This document shows positions 43,811 to 55,840 of a stretch of DNA of 60,000 nt, one piece after another. The stretch covers positions 684,001 to 744,000 of the forward strand of contig NC_087076.1 in assembly GCF_026151205.1 (NCBI RefSeq), given 5' to 3'. This stretch comes from Bolinopsis microptera (lineage: Eukaryota; Ctenophora; Tentaculata; Lobata; Bolinopsidae). The notes under the pieces were generated by a model. The model was not told where the DNA came from. It did no database searches and saw only the letters and a list, made by a program, of their open reading frames with translations. The first letter of the stretch is position 1. The number at the start of each line of letters is the position of its first letter. A program made the translations under genes and the position numbers.

Positions 43811-44639
43811 AGCTCTAGTAATAATAGTTCTAGTATTCTTTTATTGGTACAATTAAAGCTGCAATGTGATCGTTAACTTTAATTTGCAGGGGGTTTTGAA
43901 ATTCAGATTGTTCAGATATTTTCGTTCTGATAAGATGTTGACTGAATATGAAGTTTGAAGATTTCAGAATGTTTAAAGCTATCAGATGTCAGTAAACTCT
44001 ATTGAGCCGCTAATCAGATCAGCCAGACATGAAGAGGACATGTGAGTGAATTTATATTTTTAGTGACCTCATTAATTGGTGACCTCATTAATCGGTCATT
44101 CATTAAAAATCCAGTCAAAACAGTGAAATTTGGGTCACGGAAAGCTGAAATATGAAAATGTCCCACCGGTAGGAAATTTCCATAATTTTCCTTTCCCGAG
44201 AAAATCTTACCGGCTGGCGGGCTTGCTAGAGGTGCTTTTTTACAACAAGTTTGAGCTTGCGCGCGACATTATGATTATTAGTACACTGATTGTACGCTTG
44301 ACGCATTCCAATGTGCAAGCTGCACGTGACACAATTCAGCCAATCAGAGGACAGGAATCATATCCGCAAAAATAAAGTTGCGAACTTTCATTCGGCCCAA
44401 AATAAAACTTTTTGGGATAACATTGTCTCAATGCTCAAATTATTTTACGGGGGAAAAGTTTTTTTTTTCGCCAGCTCTCCAATATCCACCTTGAAGCTGC
44501 ATTTTCTATCCTCGAACTACACAATATAATCTAAAGCATGTTTTAGTGTAGACTTTTTGTTACAACAAGACTGTATCCTATACTTATAGTAACAACTATA
44601 AACACTAATGTCTGCTAACAATTTTTCTTCTAGTCCTAA

Positions 44640-45995
44640 TGTGAGCCTGAACTGAACATGCGTGCAAACAGAGTTTTAAATACTGTACAGACATGGGTTA
44701 AAAACAACGGTCTTAAACTTAATGTAGGAAAAACTAAATACATGATATTCACTAACAGATTACCAGAGGATATAAATATTAGTATAGAAGGACAGCGACT
44801 AGTGAAAAGTGAACATGAACGATTTTTAGGTGTCATTATTGACTCAAAACTTAGCTGGAGCCAGCACATTAAACAGTTAAAGACTAAAATATCCAGAAAT
44901 GCAGGCGTAATGATGAAACTTAAAAGTTCCATTCCGAATAAAGCTCAAAAAATGCTATACAATAGTTTAATTCAATCTCACCTGTATTACTGCGCTACTG
45001 TTTGGGGTACTAAATCTTTAAATTCCATTCAGTCTTTATTCTCTGCTCAAAAGAAAGCTATTCGCGCCACTGATTCAGAATATCATAACTATTTTTACGA
45101 CAAAGAAAAACGTAAACTACCATCTCACACAAAATCCATCTTCAACAAAATAGGAATTTTAGCTCTTCCTAATCTCATTGCTAAAAGCTGTCTAACTTTG
45201 ATGCACAAGGTTTATATGGTAGTAGCACCATCGAGTATCTGTAGTATATTTGAAAAATCACCGCTTAGACAAACGGAAAGGAGAAATCCAAAGTATTTTG
45301 AAATTAAGTTCAACAGATTACGGATCACCGATTATAGCATCTCTAACGTAGGACCACGATTATATAACAACACGATAAACGAAATAAATAAAATCCTTCC
45401 CTTCAACGTACCTAAGTTACAAGATAAGTTTATTAATTCATACAAGGACAACATTGTACGTTACTTACAGGACAAACAAAAACTTGACCTAGAAAACCTT
45501 TCGTGGACGGACAAGAACTTTGTCCTTTACAACTTTTAAACAAAATATTAGCAAAATATAACAGCTGTAAGAATCCTAAACGTTAGTGCAGTCAAATAAA
45601 TGAACTGCGATAATGCATTTGACAGTCAGTCACTGCAATTTATTCTGCAACTTATTTTTCAATTTTCACTGCCACACTTAGGCTTATCTTGCCTACACAT
45701 TTTTTTAAAACGAAATTCCTTGCGCACCGCGTACTAAAATTACTTGGATTTCTACCGCTTTGATAAATGACTACAAGAAGATGGGGAGTTAATATTGTTG
45801 ATTTATATAATATAGATTATTTATTCTTTAGTGTAGATTAACTTTATTTTTATATATTTTACCAAGTGTGAAGGATCAACCATACGTTATTGATATTTTT
45901 GAAATATTTAACGATAAATTGATATAATAATAAATGATTGTAATATTTTTATTGAGGCACATGCCACCCCATCGCGGGTTTACTACTACTACTAC
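44640..45995 (+). mobile_element. 5'-truncated LINE fragment (RT C-terminal part)
   Basis: The ORF 44658-45539 (293 codons) starts after the catalytic part of a reverse transcriptase: TWVKNNGLKLNVGKTKYMIF, then RFLGVIIDSKLSWSQHIKQL, thumb-like helices and a C-terminal domain (NVGPRLYNNTINEINKILPF). This is the usual order in CR1/jockey/L2-like LINEs. The frame is intact to the stop. A 3' UTR follows and ends at a (TAC)n tail near 45980-46001. The YADD box and endonuclease are missing through 5' truncation. Confidence 0.8.
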
Positions 45996-46001
45996 TACTA
46001 C

Positions 46002-46332
46002 TAAGCCTTGTCTCTAAAAACTTAACTGAACTAGCGTTTCGGTGTGCGCAAAAGCTTCCAGGCACGCGCATTCCTTGCCCCGTTAGTTACCTATTCTTCC
46101 AAAACCAAACTAGCAGTCAAGGACAAAAAGTCATACACCAAATGGGCATTATATTTTATAAATTGTTTTACATCTTTTTATTTTGTAAAATGTGCCAAAA
46201 ATTAAATTTCTTGTTTCATTAAAAATTAAAAAAACTATTCAGTATTCAGTATTCAGCCTATTTAATTAATCAGGTAAGGTTATGTAAACTGTAAAGTGTA
46301 AAGCTCCAACGTCAAACTCCGTTACTCCATGT
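46002..46332. other. AT-rich spacer, nothing recognised
   Basis: No open frame, repeat or motif stands out between the LINE tail and the foldback element. Confidence 0.4.
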
Positions 46333-46336
46333 TTAA

Positions 46337-47738
46337 GGGGAGATACACCAAAAACGTTTTTGCTCCGAACATCGATTTTATTTTATATTATGGTTAAATA
46401 GACAAAAAGAATAAAATTGCACACCTTCAAAATTTTCTAAAAATATTCCCTCATCGAGAAAAAAAATATTTTTCTTTTTCGAAAATTTTTAAAATTTGGA
46501 GAAGTCTGTCACTGTAATACCGATAGTTCGGCCATTTTAAAAGTTTTTTAGCTGATTTTTTTACTGAACATTACTTACACTCCGTACAAGACAACCCTTT
46601 AAAAAATTATATAATTGAACAATAAATGACCAAGTTACAGACCGAACAAGGTGAAAAAAGAAAAATTGGGATTTTTGCCTACCACCAAGGTTGTACATTT
46701 TACCACTCGCCCAGGTCATCAGATATCGCTTCAAAAATTCTTGTGAGTGTAGCTGATGATCATATCAAACTTTTTGGAACAGAATTTCTCTCAGTTTTGA
46801 GTTTTAAGGTATGTAATGTGGCCTTAAACGACTTAGTAAAATTCATTGTAAAAATGGGCCAAACATGGCAGAATTAAGGCTTAAAATGACTATAACTAAA
46901 AAAGTGTCAGTTTTTTTGAAATAATTTTTACAGAATCGTAATCAGCTTGAGAAGACGAATCTTTTAATACCAAATAGGTGATTTTAGAAGACAAATTGTC
47001 TTAAATAATTTTCCAGCTCGAACACAAGGGTCCCCCCTTGTATAAATTTTGTACAAATTGTACACATTCTTTACAAATTTTGTGTCTTTAACTATTATCA
47101 ATTTGGTACTAAAAGATTTGTCTTACCAAGCTGATTACGATCATGTAAAAATTATTTCAAAAAAAATGACACTTTTTTAGTTATAGTCATTTTAAGCCTT
47201 AAATCTGCCATGTCTGGCCCTTTTTTACGATGAATTTTACTAAGTCGTTTAGGCCACATTTCATACCTTAAAACTCAAAACTGAGAGAAATTCTGTTCCA
47301 AAAAGTTTGATATGATCATCAGCTACACTCACAAGAATTTTTGAAGCGATATCTGATGACCTGGGCGAGTGGTAAAATGTACAACCTTGGTGGTAGGCAA
47401 AAATCCTAATTTTTCTTTTTTCACCTTGTTCGGTCTGTAACTTGGTCATTTATTGTTCAATTATATAATTTTTTAAAGGGTTGTCTTGTACGGAGTGTAA
47501 GTAATGTTCAGTAAAAAAATCAGCTAAAAAACTTTTAAAATGGCCGAACTATCGGTATTACAGTGACAGACTTCTCCAAATTTTAAAAATTTTCGAAAAA
47601 GAAAAATATTTTTTTTCTCGATGAGGGAATATTTTTAGAAAATTTTGAAGGTGTGCAATTTTATTCTTTTTGTCTATTTAACCATAATATAAAATAAAAT
47701 CGATGTTCGGAGCAAAAACGTTTTTGGTGTATCTCCCC
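46337..47738. mobile_element. 1.4-kb foldback element with ~640-bp inverted arms, TTAA flanks
   Basis: Arms at about 46337-46977 and 47101-47738 are near-identical inverted copies with few mismatches; the spacer is about 120 bp. The termini are GGGGAGATACACCAAAAACG and its complement, directly flanked by TTAA at 46333-46336 and 47739-47742. TTAA is the target of piggyBac elements, but the termini are not the usual CCC type, so the assignment is tentative. The same short frame (MTKLQTEQGEKRK...) appears in both arms and is probably incidental. Transcripts would form very long double-stranded RNA. Confidence 0.85.
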
Positions 47739-47742
47739 TTAA

Positions 47743-48770
47743 TTAAATTAGTTTAACTTTAAGTAACCAATGCCAGATCACAAATATGAGTTCTGTGTCA
47801 GTTTTGACTTCTATAAACATATTTCAGTTTGTACTTGAAGGTTTTTTTAAAAATGTTTCATTCTAACGGAGTAACGGAGAAATATTGGAAAAATCCCAGT
47901 ACCGGTCCCGGTACCGGCCGGATTGACTATGAATATGACTCTGATCCCGTACCGACCGGCTTTTCATTTTCATTTTCAATACAGGCTAAGCGCCGCTCAG
48001 TAAAATAGCTGAGGTCCCCAGGGTGTCCTCCACGAAAGTTATATCGTAAGTTATATCGTGTACTCTAAGATCGATCGTAACTTTACGATCGCGCCTAAAA
48101 AGTGTCCACGAAACATTTTGTAATCTGAGATCATGTAAATCAATTTAATTAGCCTCCGGAATCTTGTCCACGAAACTCAGTTCAAGGTTGATCGTAGAGC
48201 AAATTGTTTTATCACGTGACGCGGTACATTGACCAATAGGAGATTCGCAACACAAGTTAATTCACGCAGTCGGAACGCGCAGCTCTTGTATAACGCCATT
48301 TTAATCATAAATTGAACTCGTTTTGCGTTGTGTTAATAGAATTGATGGCGGTCTTTATTTCTTGTTCTTACTTTATTTCAAGTGTATCTAATGTAATTCT
48401 ATCAAGTTTATTGATGTGTTATAAAATGTAATTTAAATCGTTTTAAATCATTCATCAAGAGCTAGAGACAAAAATAAACAAGTATCTTACAACAATATAA
48501 AATAATATGATAAATTCCATGCGTACCATGTAACTTAACTGTAATATTAAAGATTATATATACCATAATAGGCCAGGTAAAATATATTATGCAAATAACA
48601 GGTGCACGATAAAATTGAACTTGCTCGGACATTCAAAATTTATGTACCATTGTTTTGTTGAGAATGCAAGATTATTCGCTATATAGTACGATTACCGATT
48701 GGAAATGCTCCAACGTTTTTCTCAAAGTTTCCTTTTAAGTGTCTGAAGGTTCGGTAAAGGATGATGATTA
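47743..48770. other. non-coding spacer with small repeats
   Basis: It contains a degenerate piece of the TTACCTGGGG MITE family (about 47970-48020) and a twofold motif GTTATATCGTAAGTTATATC followed by CGATCGTAACTTTACGATCG (48040-48090). No gene seen. Confidence 0.4.
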
Positions 48771-49130
48771 ATCACTCTACACTCGACTGTCACGTGAATT
48801 TTTCAACCCGTTCTCTAGCTGGTTCTAAACGACTTTTCGAAACCCTAACCGTCTAATCTGATCCCAACCCTAACCCTAACCCAATCCTTAACAAAAACAT
48901 ATGATGGAACCCTAACCCTAACGAGAAATTAGACTAACTTCCTTATACGGTCATATCACGTGATCGAGACAGTTTTTCGCCAATATCTCGTCAGGGAAGC
49001 ATTTTAACCCTATGTCATGGGGGGGGGGGGGGGTGATTCGGAATCAGCGTCCGAAAATACATCCATTGAAGTTGATTACAACCGTCGGGGGCCCTTTTAG
49101 AACAATCTCGAAGATCGACTGTAGAGTGAT
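48771..49130. mobile_element. diverged MITE with telomere-like core and different termini
   Basis: Ends are ATCACTCTACACTCGACT and AGATCGACTGTAGAGTGAT. The interior (48840-48925) has CCCTAA-type repeats, a CACGTGA word and a stretch resembling the other telomere-core MITEs (CAGGGAAGCATTTTAACCC, TCGGAATCAGCGTCC), plus a run of about 15 G near 49019-49033. A lone terminal copy lies at 4692 and 25272. Confidence 0.7.
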
Positions 49131-49198
49131 TTAGCACGCTCGTTCGGTAAACATTTTGTGAAATGAGTAACGCATCACGCTACAAAATATGTAGGCTC

Positions 49199-49599
49199 TT
49201 AGTCTTACTAAATCGCTCGCCCAAAAATTTCACGTGACTTTGATTTTATAGTTTTGCAGCCGTACAAAACGGTTTTACATATAAACCCTAATCTGTAATC
49301 CCATGAACCCTAACCCTAACCATAACCCCGAAGCTATCCATAACCCTTACCACAACCCTAACCCTAACCCTAACCCGAGCCCTAAACAATCGAATTAATG
49401 TTTTATTAGCCTGTCACGTGACCAAAATGGTTTTTTGCCCATAACTCTCCAGGAAAGCATTTTAACCCAACGTGAATCCGTGATGGGGGTGCAATTCGGA
49501 ATCAGCGTCCAAAAATACACCAATTTAGATCAACTTCATACCAAAGGGCATTTTAACAAGAATTTTCTTAAAATTTGGGCGAGCGATTTAGTGGGAGCG
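49199..49599. mobile_element. MITE with telomere-like core, copy 3 (unit 2)
   Basis: Near-duplicate of 22186-22576: TTACTAAATCGCTCGCCC at the left, GGGCGAGCGATTTAGTGG at the right and a CCCTAA-type core (49285-49385). It adjoins the diverged relative at 48771-49130. Confidence 0.8.
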
Positions 49600-50562
49600 A
49601 CAAATGTACCACGTAATTCTATTCACTATTTTACTGGCAGAAATTAGCGCTAAAAACCATCTTACAGTCAGTATACGCGGCTCATTTTCGATGACGCACT
49701 GCCACTGCCTAGGCCATATGCAGTATTACTGGTGTTCGAATCCCAGTTGGACAAAGATCTCAAACCTGAAGGGCAGCCGTCACTTACCAAACCATGGTGT
49801 GAATGTTACTGGTACATGGTCAATGGTAGTGGCTATCATTAGAGATGCGAAAATAACACGTGTGCATATGTCTGGGGTTGCTGCAGGGAAATCTGTACTG
49901 AAAGGACCGTGGCCGCACCGCAAAAGAAAGGAGATCGGCCCCTCAGTCCTAATTTGCTAGGTTCGCCATATAGTTATTTACTATCTGATTTAGCTTTATT
50001 TTATTATTAAATCTAGATTGATGATTCTTTGAAACAAATTGTCTGGTTGCTTTTTGTTTGACTCAGTGATAACGATGTTGTGAAACAGGTTAAAGAGGAT
50101 ATTAAGTTACTACATACAAAGTATTCATACTCTGAAGTCTGAAACTGTGCTTATTCAATGCGTACTATCGTGTTATATGCGACTAGACTACAAATTTAAA
50201 TTCAAATCTTAGCAGTTCCGAAGATCAAATATAAGAGGGTGAAATTATAGAATTTATTCGAACTGTCAGCGCATTAAAACTATTCAGCTACTAAATAACT
50301 ATGTAATATCATACAACGTGTCGCAAACACGAGATAAAAGATAAATAATTTATCAAAGTGTCATTGGTTGAGACATCATCAGTTAGGATCGAACATTCGA
50401 ACGATAATATTTACAATTAAATTATCCGACATTACCGAGCTTGCTATTTTATGGCTCGCTTCTCTCTGGGACATGGAAGTTAAACGAATAGCATGGAGGG
50501 AATTAGGAATGGTGCAGCTGATATGTTCAACATTGTCATTTCATCGAGTGTTAGTTTTTTAC
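49600..50562. other. unit-2 tail, non-coding
   Basis: Matches 22577-23571 of unit 1, but lacks the transposon-end hairpin. Contains the B-box-like GTGTTCGAATCCCAGTTGG and a shared frame without a recognised domain. Confidence 0.4.
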
Positions 50563-51608
50563 TAACTTTTTTTTTATTTTTATTTTTATTTGAAAATTCA
50601 ATTAATTATTATATATATAAATCAAGCGTTACATTTCAGCCACGCAAAATTACAATGACATATTTTGATATACTAATTGATAAATGGAACTGCAATATAA
50701 GTTGCTTAATGTTTGGCCGGATGACAACTAACTAAAAGAGAAAAATAAACTTGATTACATAATAATTAATTCGGCTGAACCAACACATAGCAAGAGCCAC
50801 ATTAACGTTGGGGCCGTCTACCAAATTTGAATGACATACAATAACAAAAAATCAAACATATCATAAATAATTATATATGGATTTTGTTCATTACAATTCC
50901 GTCACAACTGATAGAAGAAAAAAGAAAGGACAAGCGGATAGGAAATTGGACGGCAGAATTGTAACCAACAAAAACACATTTAAGCTAGTCTGGCCAGACT
51001 GTATCGGCAGGCCAGAGGTACTTGATCAGATTGGCCTTAAAAGTAGAAATCCGCTCTGACTGCCGGATACATACTGGTAGACTATTCCATTTCAGCATAG
51101 ATCTATGAAAGAAGCTATTTCGGAAGGCATCCGAGCAGGGCACAGTGGTACTCATGTAAGTTGAAGTATCCGACCTATCAATTATTTGAGCATTGTGCCT
51201 AGTGTATCGGGTGCCCTCTGGACGGCATAGGACTATATAAGTAGGAAGCGAAACTGGGATTATGCTATTCACTATTTTATAGAAGGTCATAAGATCGTTA
51301 TAAATAAACTTCTGCATGACAGGGAGAATATTTAGCTTCTTTTGCTCTGTAGCAAGTTTATCGTCATTATAACTGGAGTAGGGTTCGCCATTGATCCATT
51401 TAATAGCCCTCTTTTGGATAGCAACAAACTGTTGAAGATGAATTGCAGATTGAGGGGACCATATGACAGAACAATGTTCAAATATAGACCTAATTAACGC
51501 TAAATAGAACGATCTTTTCTGCCTTTTATCAGTAGTGAAATGACATGTTCTCTTAAGTAGTCCAAGTCTGGAGTTAGCTTTGGAAACAAGCGCTTTACAT
51601 ATATAACG
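50563..51608 (-). mobile_element. LINE fragment inserted next to the GPCR gene
   Basis: Read on minus, 51608-50985 encodes the end of a LINE polyprotein: SRLGLLKRTCHFTTDKRQKR, RSIFEHCSVIWSPQ, a helical stretch, then FRNSFFHRSMLKWNSLPVCI. The A-rich 3' end is the T-run at 50563-50590. Unit 1 lacks it: the sequence before 50562 continues directly into the GPCR 3' flank (23571-23585). The insertion therefore came after the segmental duplication, or was lost from unit 1. Only the C-terminal part is present, so it is inactive. Confidence 0.8.
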
Positions 51609-51744
51609 AACTTCCTTGATTACCCTGTTTAAACGTTCCTGTTTAAAAGTTCATGCTGTCTTGACAGCTTGACGCATGTTCCACAAACTTTACTTTTGTG
51701 CATGTTATGTTTGTCGGGATGTTTGTGGTCTTGTTTGATAAAGA

Positions 51745-54010
51745 TCAACTGCGCAATCTTGAAACAAATCCTCTCCAGCTTCTCCAGAAACAAGAGTTTA
51801 TATTCTTGTAAAGTTCACTGTAGAAAATAGGGTTCAGAATGCTGTTGATGGGTAGAACCACCAGAGCTAGCACTTCAAACAGTACGGGAGGGGGACTATC
51901 ACTAACTAGTTGGAAGTACACAGCAGCCCCGATAAAAGATAACCAACTTGCTAGTTGTGTTCCTATCATCAGGGAAATCTTCAGAGCTAGTGAGGGGGCT
52001 GCAGCGTTTTGTCTGTTCATCCCACCTCCAATGTCTCCCACCTCACGTCGAGATTCTAACTGCTGTCTTACTATGATGAGGTAAGTGAGAGTAACTATGA
52101 CCAGAAGTAGGGACACTGTGATAAGGTAGGAGAGTTTATAGATGAGGTAGGATAGTTGTTCTTTAAAGACGTTGTGAACACACAGACGGGTGTTTCCATA
52201 ATACCCTATATCTATGACATCGAATATGTTGTCTTTACTGGTAATGATGTTGAGGTCTCTGACTGTTGTGTACAGATCAGTTTTGTTAGAGTAATATGTC
52301 TCATGTAGGTGGTTTAACCAAGTCATGTTTACATAGCTAGAGCTAATGAAAGGATTATCTAGAAAGTTTTTAAAGAACACGTCTGTGCGGAAGATGTTTT
52401 GTATGGCAACCAAAGGAAGGATGGGAATCAATGCGTTGATCACATTTATGGCAATAAGTATTGCAGATGTTATGAATATTGTTTTAAGTTTGGTTTGATG
52501 ATATACTCTGACACAATTAATACACCTGACTACACTCATAAGGGCTATTGCACTGAGGGACCCATGTGAAGCTATTGAGAATGTCAGTCCAAGTACCAGG
52601 CAGAAGGTGCTTGATCTCCAACTTTCATCTTGAAGACAGTAGTCACCATTTGCACGAAGAACCAGAGCTGCAACCACAACACCACAGTTATACAGACCCA
52701 TACTACCATCAAAGAAAAGAACCTGGAGACACAACAATCTGTCAACTTTGCCGGCTGATGTGGAGGGGGTGTTGTTGTAGCATCTGATCACCCCTCTCAA
52801 GTTCAGTGCTATCGATGAGACTCCTGCAAAAGCTGTGAAAGCAAGCAGAAAGTAAGAACTGAGGAGTAGGTTGGCTGAACCGTCTGAGTTACAGGGGTCA
52901 CATTCGTCACGTCCGTTGGAGCAGTGTTTGATATTATCACAAGTTTTATCAGGAGTCACCCACTCTGTACTCTCAGAGGTATTGAGGGAGCAATAGAAAC
53001 GACCTGGACATTCTGCCTCATCCGCACTGTTAGAACAATCTAATTCTCCGTCACACAGTTTAGATAAGGGGCAGGTTTCATAGCTTTCGGGGGCACAACT
53101 GAAATGAGCCTGTGCAAACATACCCATATATACTAACACAATTCTTTCGCAAAACTTATCCCATTTGCCATCAGCAAAGTCAGGAGTGTCAGAGCAATTT
53201 GTTTTACAGTATAAGCTAGTAATATTTCCATGGTTATTATCAATGAGCGCGTGTATGATAGTATAGTTGAGGCATTGGTTGATAGGGTTTTCATTATCCA
53301 AAATTGCAGAGCAGTCAACATACTCAATATTACGAAAGGTGCATGAATAATTTAACTGTGAAATTGCGTCTTTTTTTTCACAATATTCTCTTTGTGACAA
53401 GCAAATACTAGAGGAGTTTAGGATAGGACATTGTATTTCCACGAAACCCTCACATAAACACTCATCAGCGCCATCAAGACAATCATTCTTACCATCACAC
53501 AACTGTGGAAAGGTGACACATCCAGTGCGTTTTGGACAGAAGAAGACATCTATACTGCTGTTAGTACAGCCACATTCGTCTGTCAGGCAATCAGAAATCG
53601 TGTCGCAGTATTGGTTGTCATTGATCTTGCAGAACCAGGGTATTTCAGAGATTGATGCTACCCATGAAGGAGCAATTTGTTTTTTAAGCACAAGATCCAC
53701 AGCGCTAACTGGAATTTGACACACACCTTTCGTTTTATTTGCCATTATGAATAATATTGATAACATTGAGTGAATGAAAGGAGTTTTCATAATATTTGTT
53801 ACGCAATACATCTGTGCGAGCTTCTTGGCAGGTGTATCTTTTACCTGTAACAATCTGTTTCATTTCATCTAAGTTGACGATATTGGGAACAGTTATTGGG
53901 TAAGCCATGGAGGGTTTGTCAGGAGAAGGTTTGGTAGGAGGGGGAGGGATACCAGGGTTGATGAGACAAAATAAGATGAATGTAATCAGAGGTATTAATA
54001 GTCTGAACAT
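51745..54010 (-). CDS. LDL-receptor class A domain GPCR (rhodopsin-type, GRL101/relaxin-receptor-like), probable frameshift near N-terminus
   Basis: The main frame 53853-51745 (702 codons) has LDLa modules around residues 106-134 (FPQLCDGKNDCLDGADEC), 261-283 (LCDGELDCSNSADEAEC) and 288-319. Seven membrane helices follow at about 328-354, 372-398, 415-443, 455-484, 567-596, 624-650 and 656-680; TM7 has the NPIFY form of NPxxY. TM3 ends VRCI, not DRY. The family binds peptides or proteins outside the cell and signals through G proteins; the ligand is unknown. No signal peptide begins this frame, but an overlapping frame from 54010 starts MFRLLIPLITFILFCLI and continues to about 53738, one base out of register. 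I infer a true start at 54010 with a one-base frameshift (mutation or sequencing error). No intron is needed otherwise. Confidence 0.85.
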
Positions 54011-54201
54011 CTCCTCATCTGTCTATTGAATAATTATAGGTGTTAACAAATAAAAAATAGCTGTTGAAATTTAAATTTAAGTTTAGATCTTATCAAATAA
54101 ATGGAAGAAAATTGCAAAATAAATTGATACTATCCGACAAATATGTATAAACTGGGGTAAACTATTACTATTAGTATTTATAGCTACTTCGATATGGTCT
54201 T

Positions 54202-54711
54202 AGGGCCGTAATTCCCGGGGGGATTGGGGGATCGTCCCCCAAGATTTTTGGCCACTAACTTAAATTTTCTTTGTAGTTTATTACAAATAATAACTTATAA
54301 ATTACAATTAACTTTAAGATCATTGCATTGGGAAAAACTGCTAGCTGCACAGATCTCTGATGTCTTATCTGCAAGGTGCCGCCGAGAATGCGCGGTTGTT
54401 GCAACTAGCACGTGCCGCCGAGAATGCGCGGCTGCTGCAACTAGCACGTGCGGCCCCGTGTCGTATTACACTCATTGTATAATGTATATGGTCCCCCATG
54501 GAGATACAGTCTAACCATAATCAACGGTGTTCAATAATTCCACGGGTATCTACTACCTAAAAGTGCTTCTATACCTAAGTGCAAGATAATTTCTAATTGC
54601 TAAAAGTTCATAGTTTTACTTTTAACTCACAAAGCCAAAATTTTTCCGGGGGCTTCGACCCCTGGACTCAATTGCCAATTCGCTCGGCCATGATTTCGGA
54701 ATTACGGCCCT
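54202..54711. mobile_element. ~510-bp element with inverted ends AGGGCCGTAATTCC
   Basis: The 14-bp termini at 54202-54215 and 54698-54711 are exact complements and resemble hAT-type ends. No clear 8-bp duplication is left and no transposase is encoded. Inside, 54376-54450 is a twofold repeat of about 36 bp (GCCGCCGAGAATGCGCGG, then TTGCAACTAGCACGT). Confidence 0.65.
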
Positions 54712-54746
54712 GTGGCCTGTAAGTGTATGGCATATTGAGTCTCGAG

Positions 54747-54838
54747 TTACCTGGGGACCTCAGGCTATTATATTTATGTTCATATAAATCATAGAATAGA
54801 GATTAGGCGGAATGACAGGCTGAGCGCCGCCCATGTAA
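54747..54838. mobile_element. 92-bp hAT-like MITE
   Basis: Starts TTACCTGGGGACCTCAGG and ends GAGCGCCGCCCATGTAA; same family as 55737-55807. No target duplication can be seen here. Confidence 0.7.
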
Positions 54839-55736
54839 AAGACAAAAGTAATATCATCATCCGACAGATCGTATTGGATATCAGTTACAATGGGTTACGA
54901 TGAGGAGATCCTGGAAGGAAAGATCAGGAAAGTGGAGGATACTGCTGATCGTTGTAAGAACAAGGAAAGCTGGAAGCTTGTCAACGATATTTCAGGGAGG
55001 ACAAATCCCAGCTGTGGACTCGTAGAAGGGGGCAGCTCAACAGAACGCCTCGAGAACTGGAGCACTCCTCTGGGTTACTTGGACAACCACCCACAGTCCC
55101 CGACAGTAGTATTCCGATCAGGAATATACACCCTCCACTGAATATAGAGGATGGCCCGTTCACCATTGAGGAACTACGTCTAGCCAAAAAGCAGATAGTA
55201 GAATTGGTAAGGCTTATGGTGATGATGGTATCTCACCTGAAGTGATGAAGAGGGTGGACATCGATGACGTCATCCTGAAGTTCTGCAACGATGCACTATG
55301 TGATGGTCTCATTCCCGATCAATGGAAGCTCGAGTAATACTAATATTGTTCCTGTGCCAAACAAAGGGGACCTCGCACTAAGACAGACAACTACAGAGGA
55401 ATATCTCTGACATCGATAGTCAGTAAAACTCTGAACAAAATGTTGCTGAACAGGATGAAGCCAAGTCTTGAGGAAGTTTTAAGGGACAACCAGAATGGCT
55501 TTAGACCTGGGCGCTCTACAACATCGCACATTCTTGCTCTACGAAGAATTATGGAGGGTGCTAAAGCCAAAAACCTAAAAGCCACCATGTAATGGTTTTC
55601 ATTGATTTTAAAATGGCGTTCGATAGTGTGCATATAGGTTTGCTCATGAAGACATTGAAAGCAGATGGCATACCAAAAGCCATAGTGCGGCTAATTGAGA
55701 GTATATACACGGGCACAAAGGCTATAAAAGTAGTTA

Positions 55737-55807
55737 TTACCTGGGGACCCCAGGCTATTATGTTCATAAAGATTTGGCGGAATGACAGGCTGAGCGCGGC
55801 CCAGTAA
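55737..55807. mobile_element. 71-bp hAT-like MITE with exact 8-bp target duplication
   Basis: TTACCTGGGGACCCCAGGCT to GCGCGGCCCAGTAA, flanked by AGTAGTTA at 55729-55736 and 55808-55815. Removing it and one flank restores the RT reading frame across GTKA...TADGITEIF, which confirms the boundaries. Confidence 0.9.
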
Positions 55808-55840
55808 AGTAGTTACAGCTGATGGTATAACAGAGATTTT

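Larger units (their letters stand above)
24188..52347. repeat. segmental duplication unit 2 (bHLH A2-B2 block)
   Basis: Collinear with 2816-24135 but enlarged by insertions at 25794-25880, 28452-28532, 31688-34269, 34284-35213 and 50563-51608, and by different satellite lengths. The homology ends inside the GPCR at about 52347 (GCTAGAGCTAA), which matches 24135. Confidence 0.85.

Noticed and set aside
46626-46877. Frame MTKLQTEQGEKRK in both arms of the foldback element
   Set aside because: Present because the arms are inverted copies; short, and no similarity recognised.
52566-52787. Plus-strand frames inside the GPCR region (51839-52084, 52566-52787, 53513-53719)
   Set aside because: Shadows of the minus-strand receptor frame.
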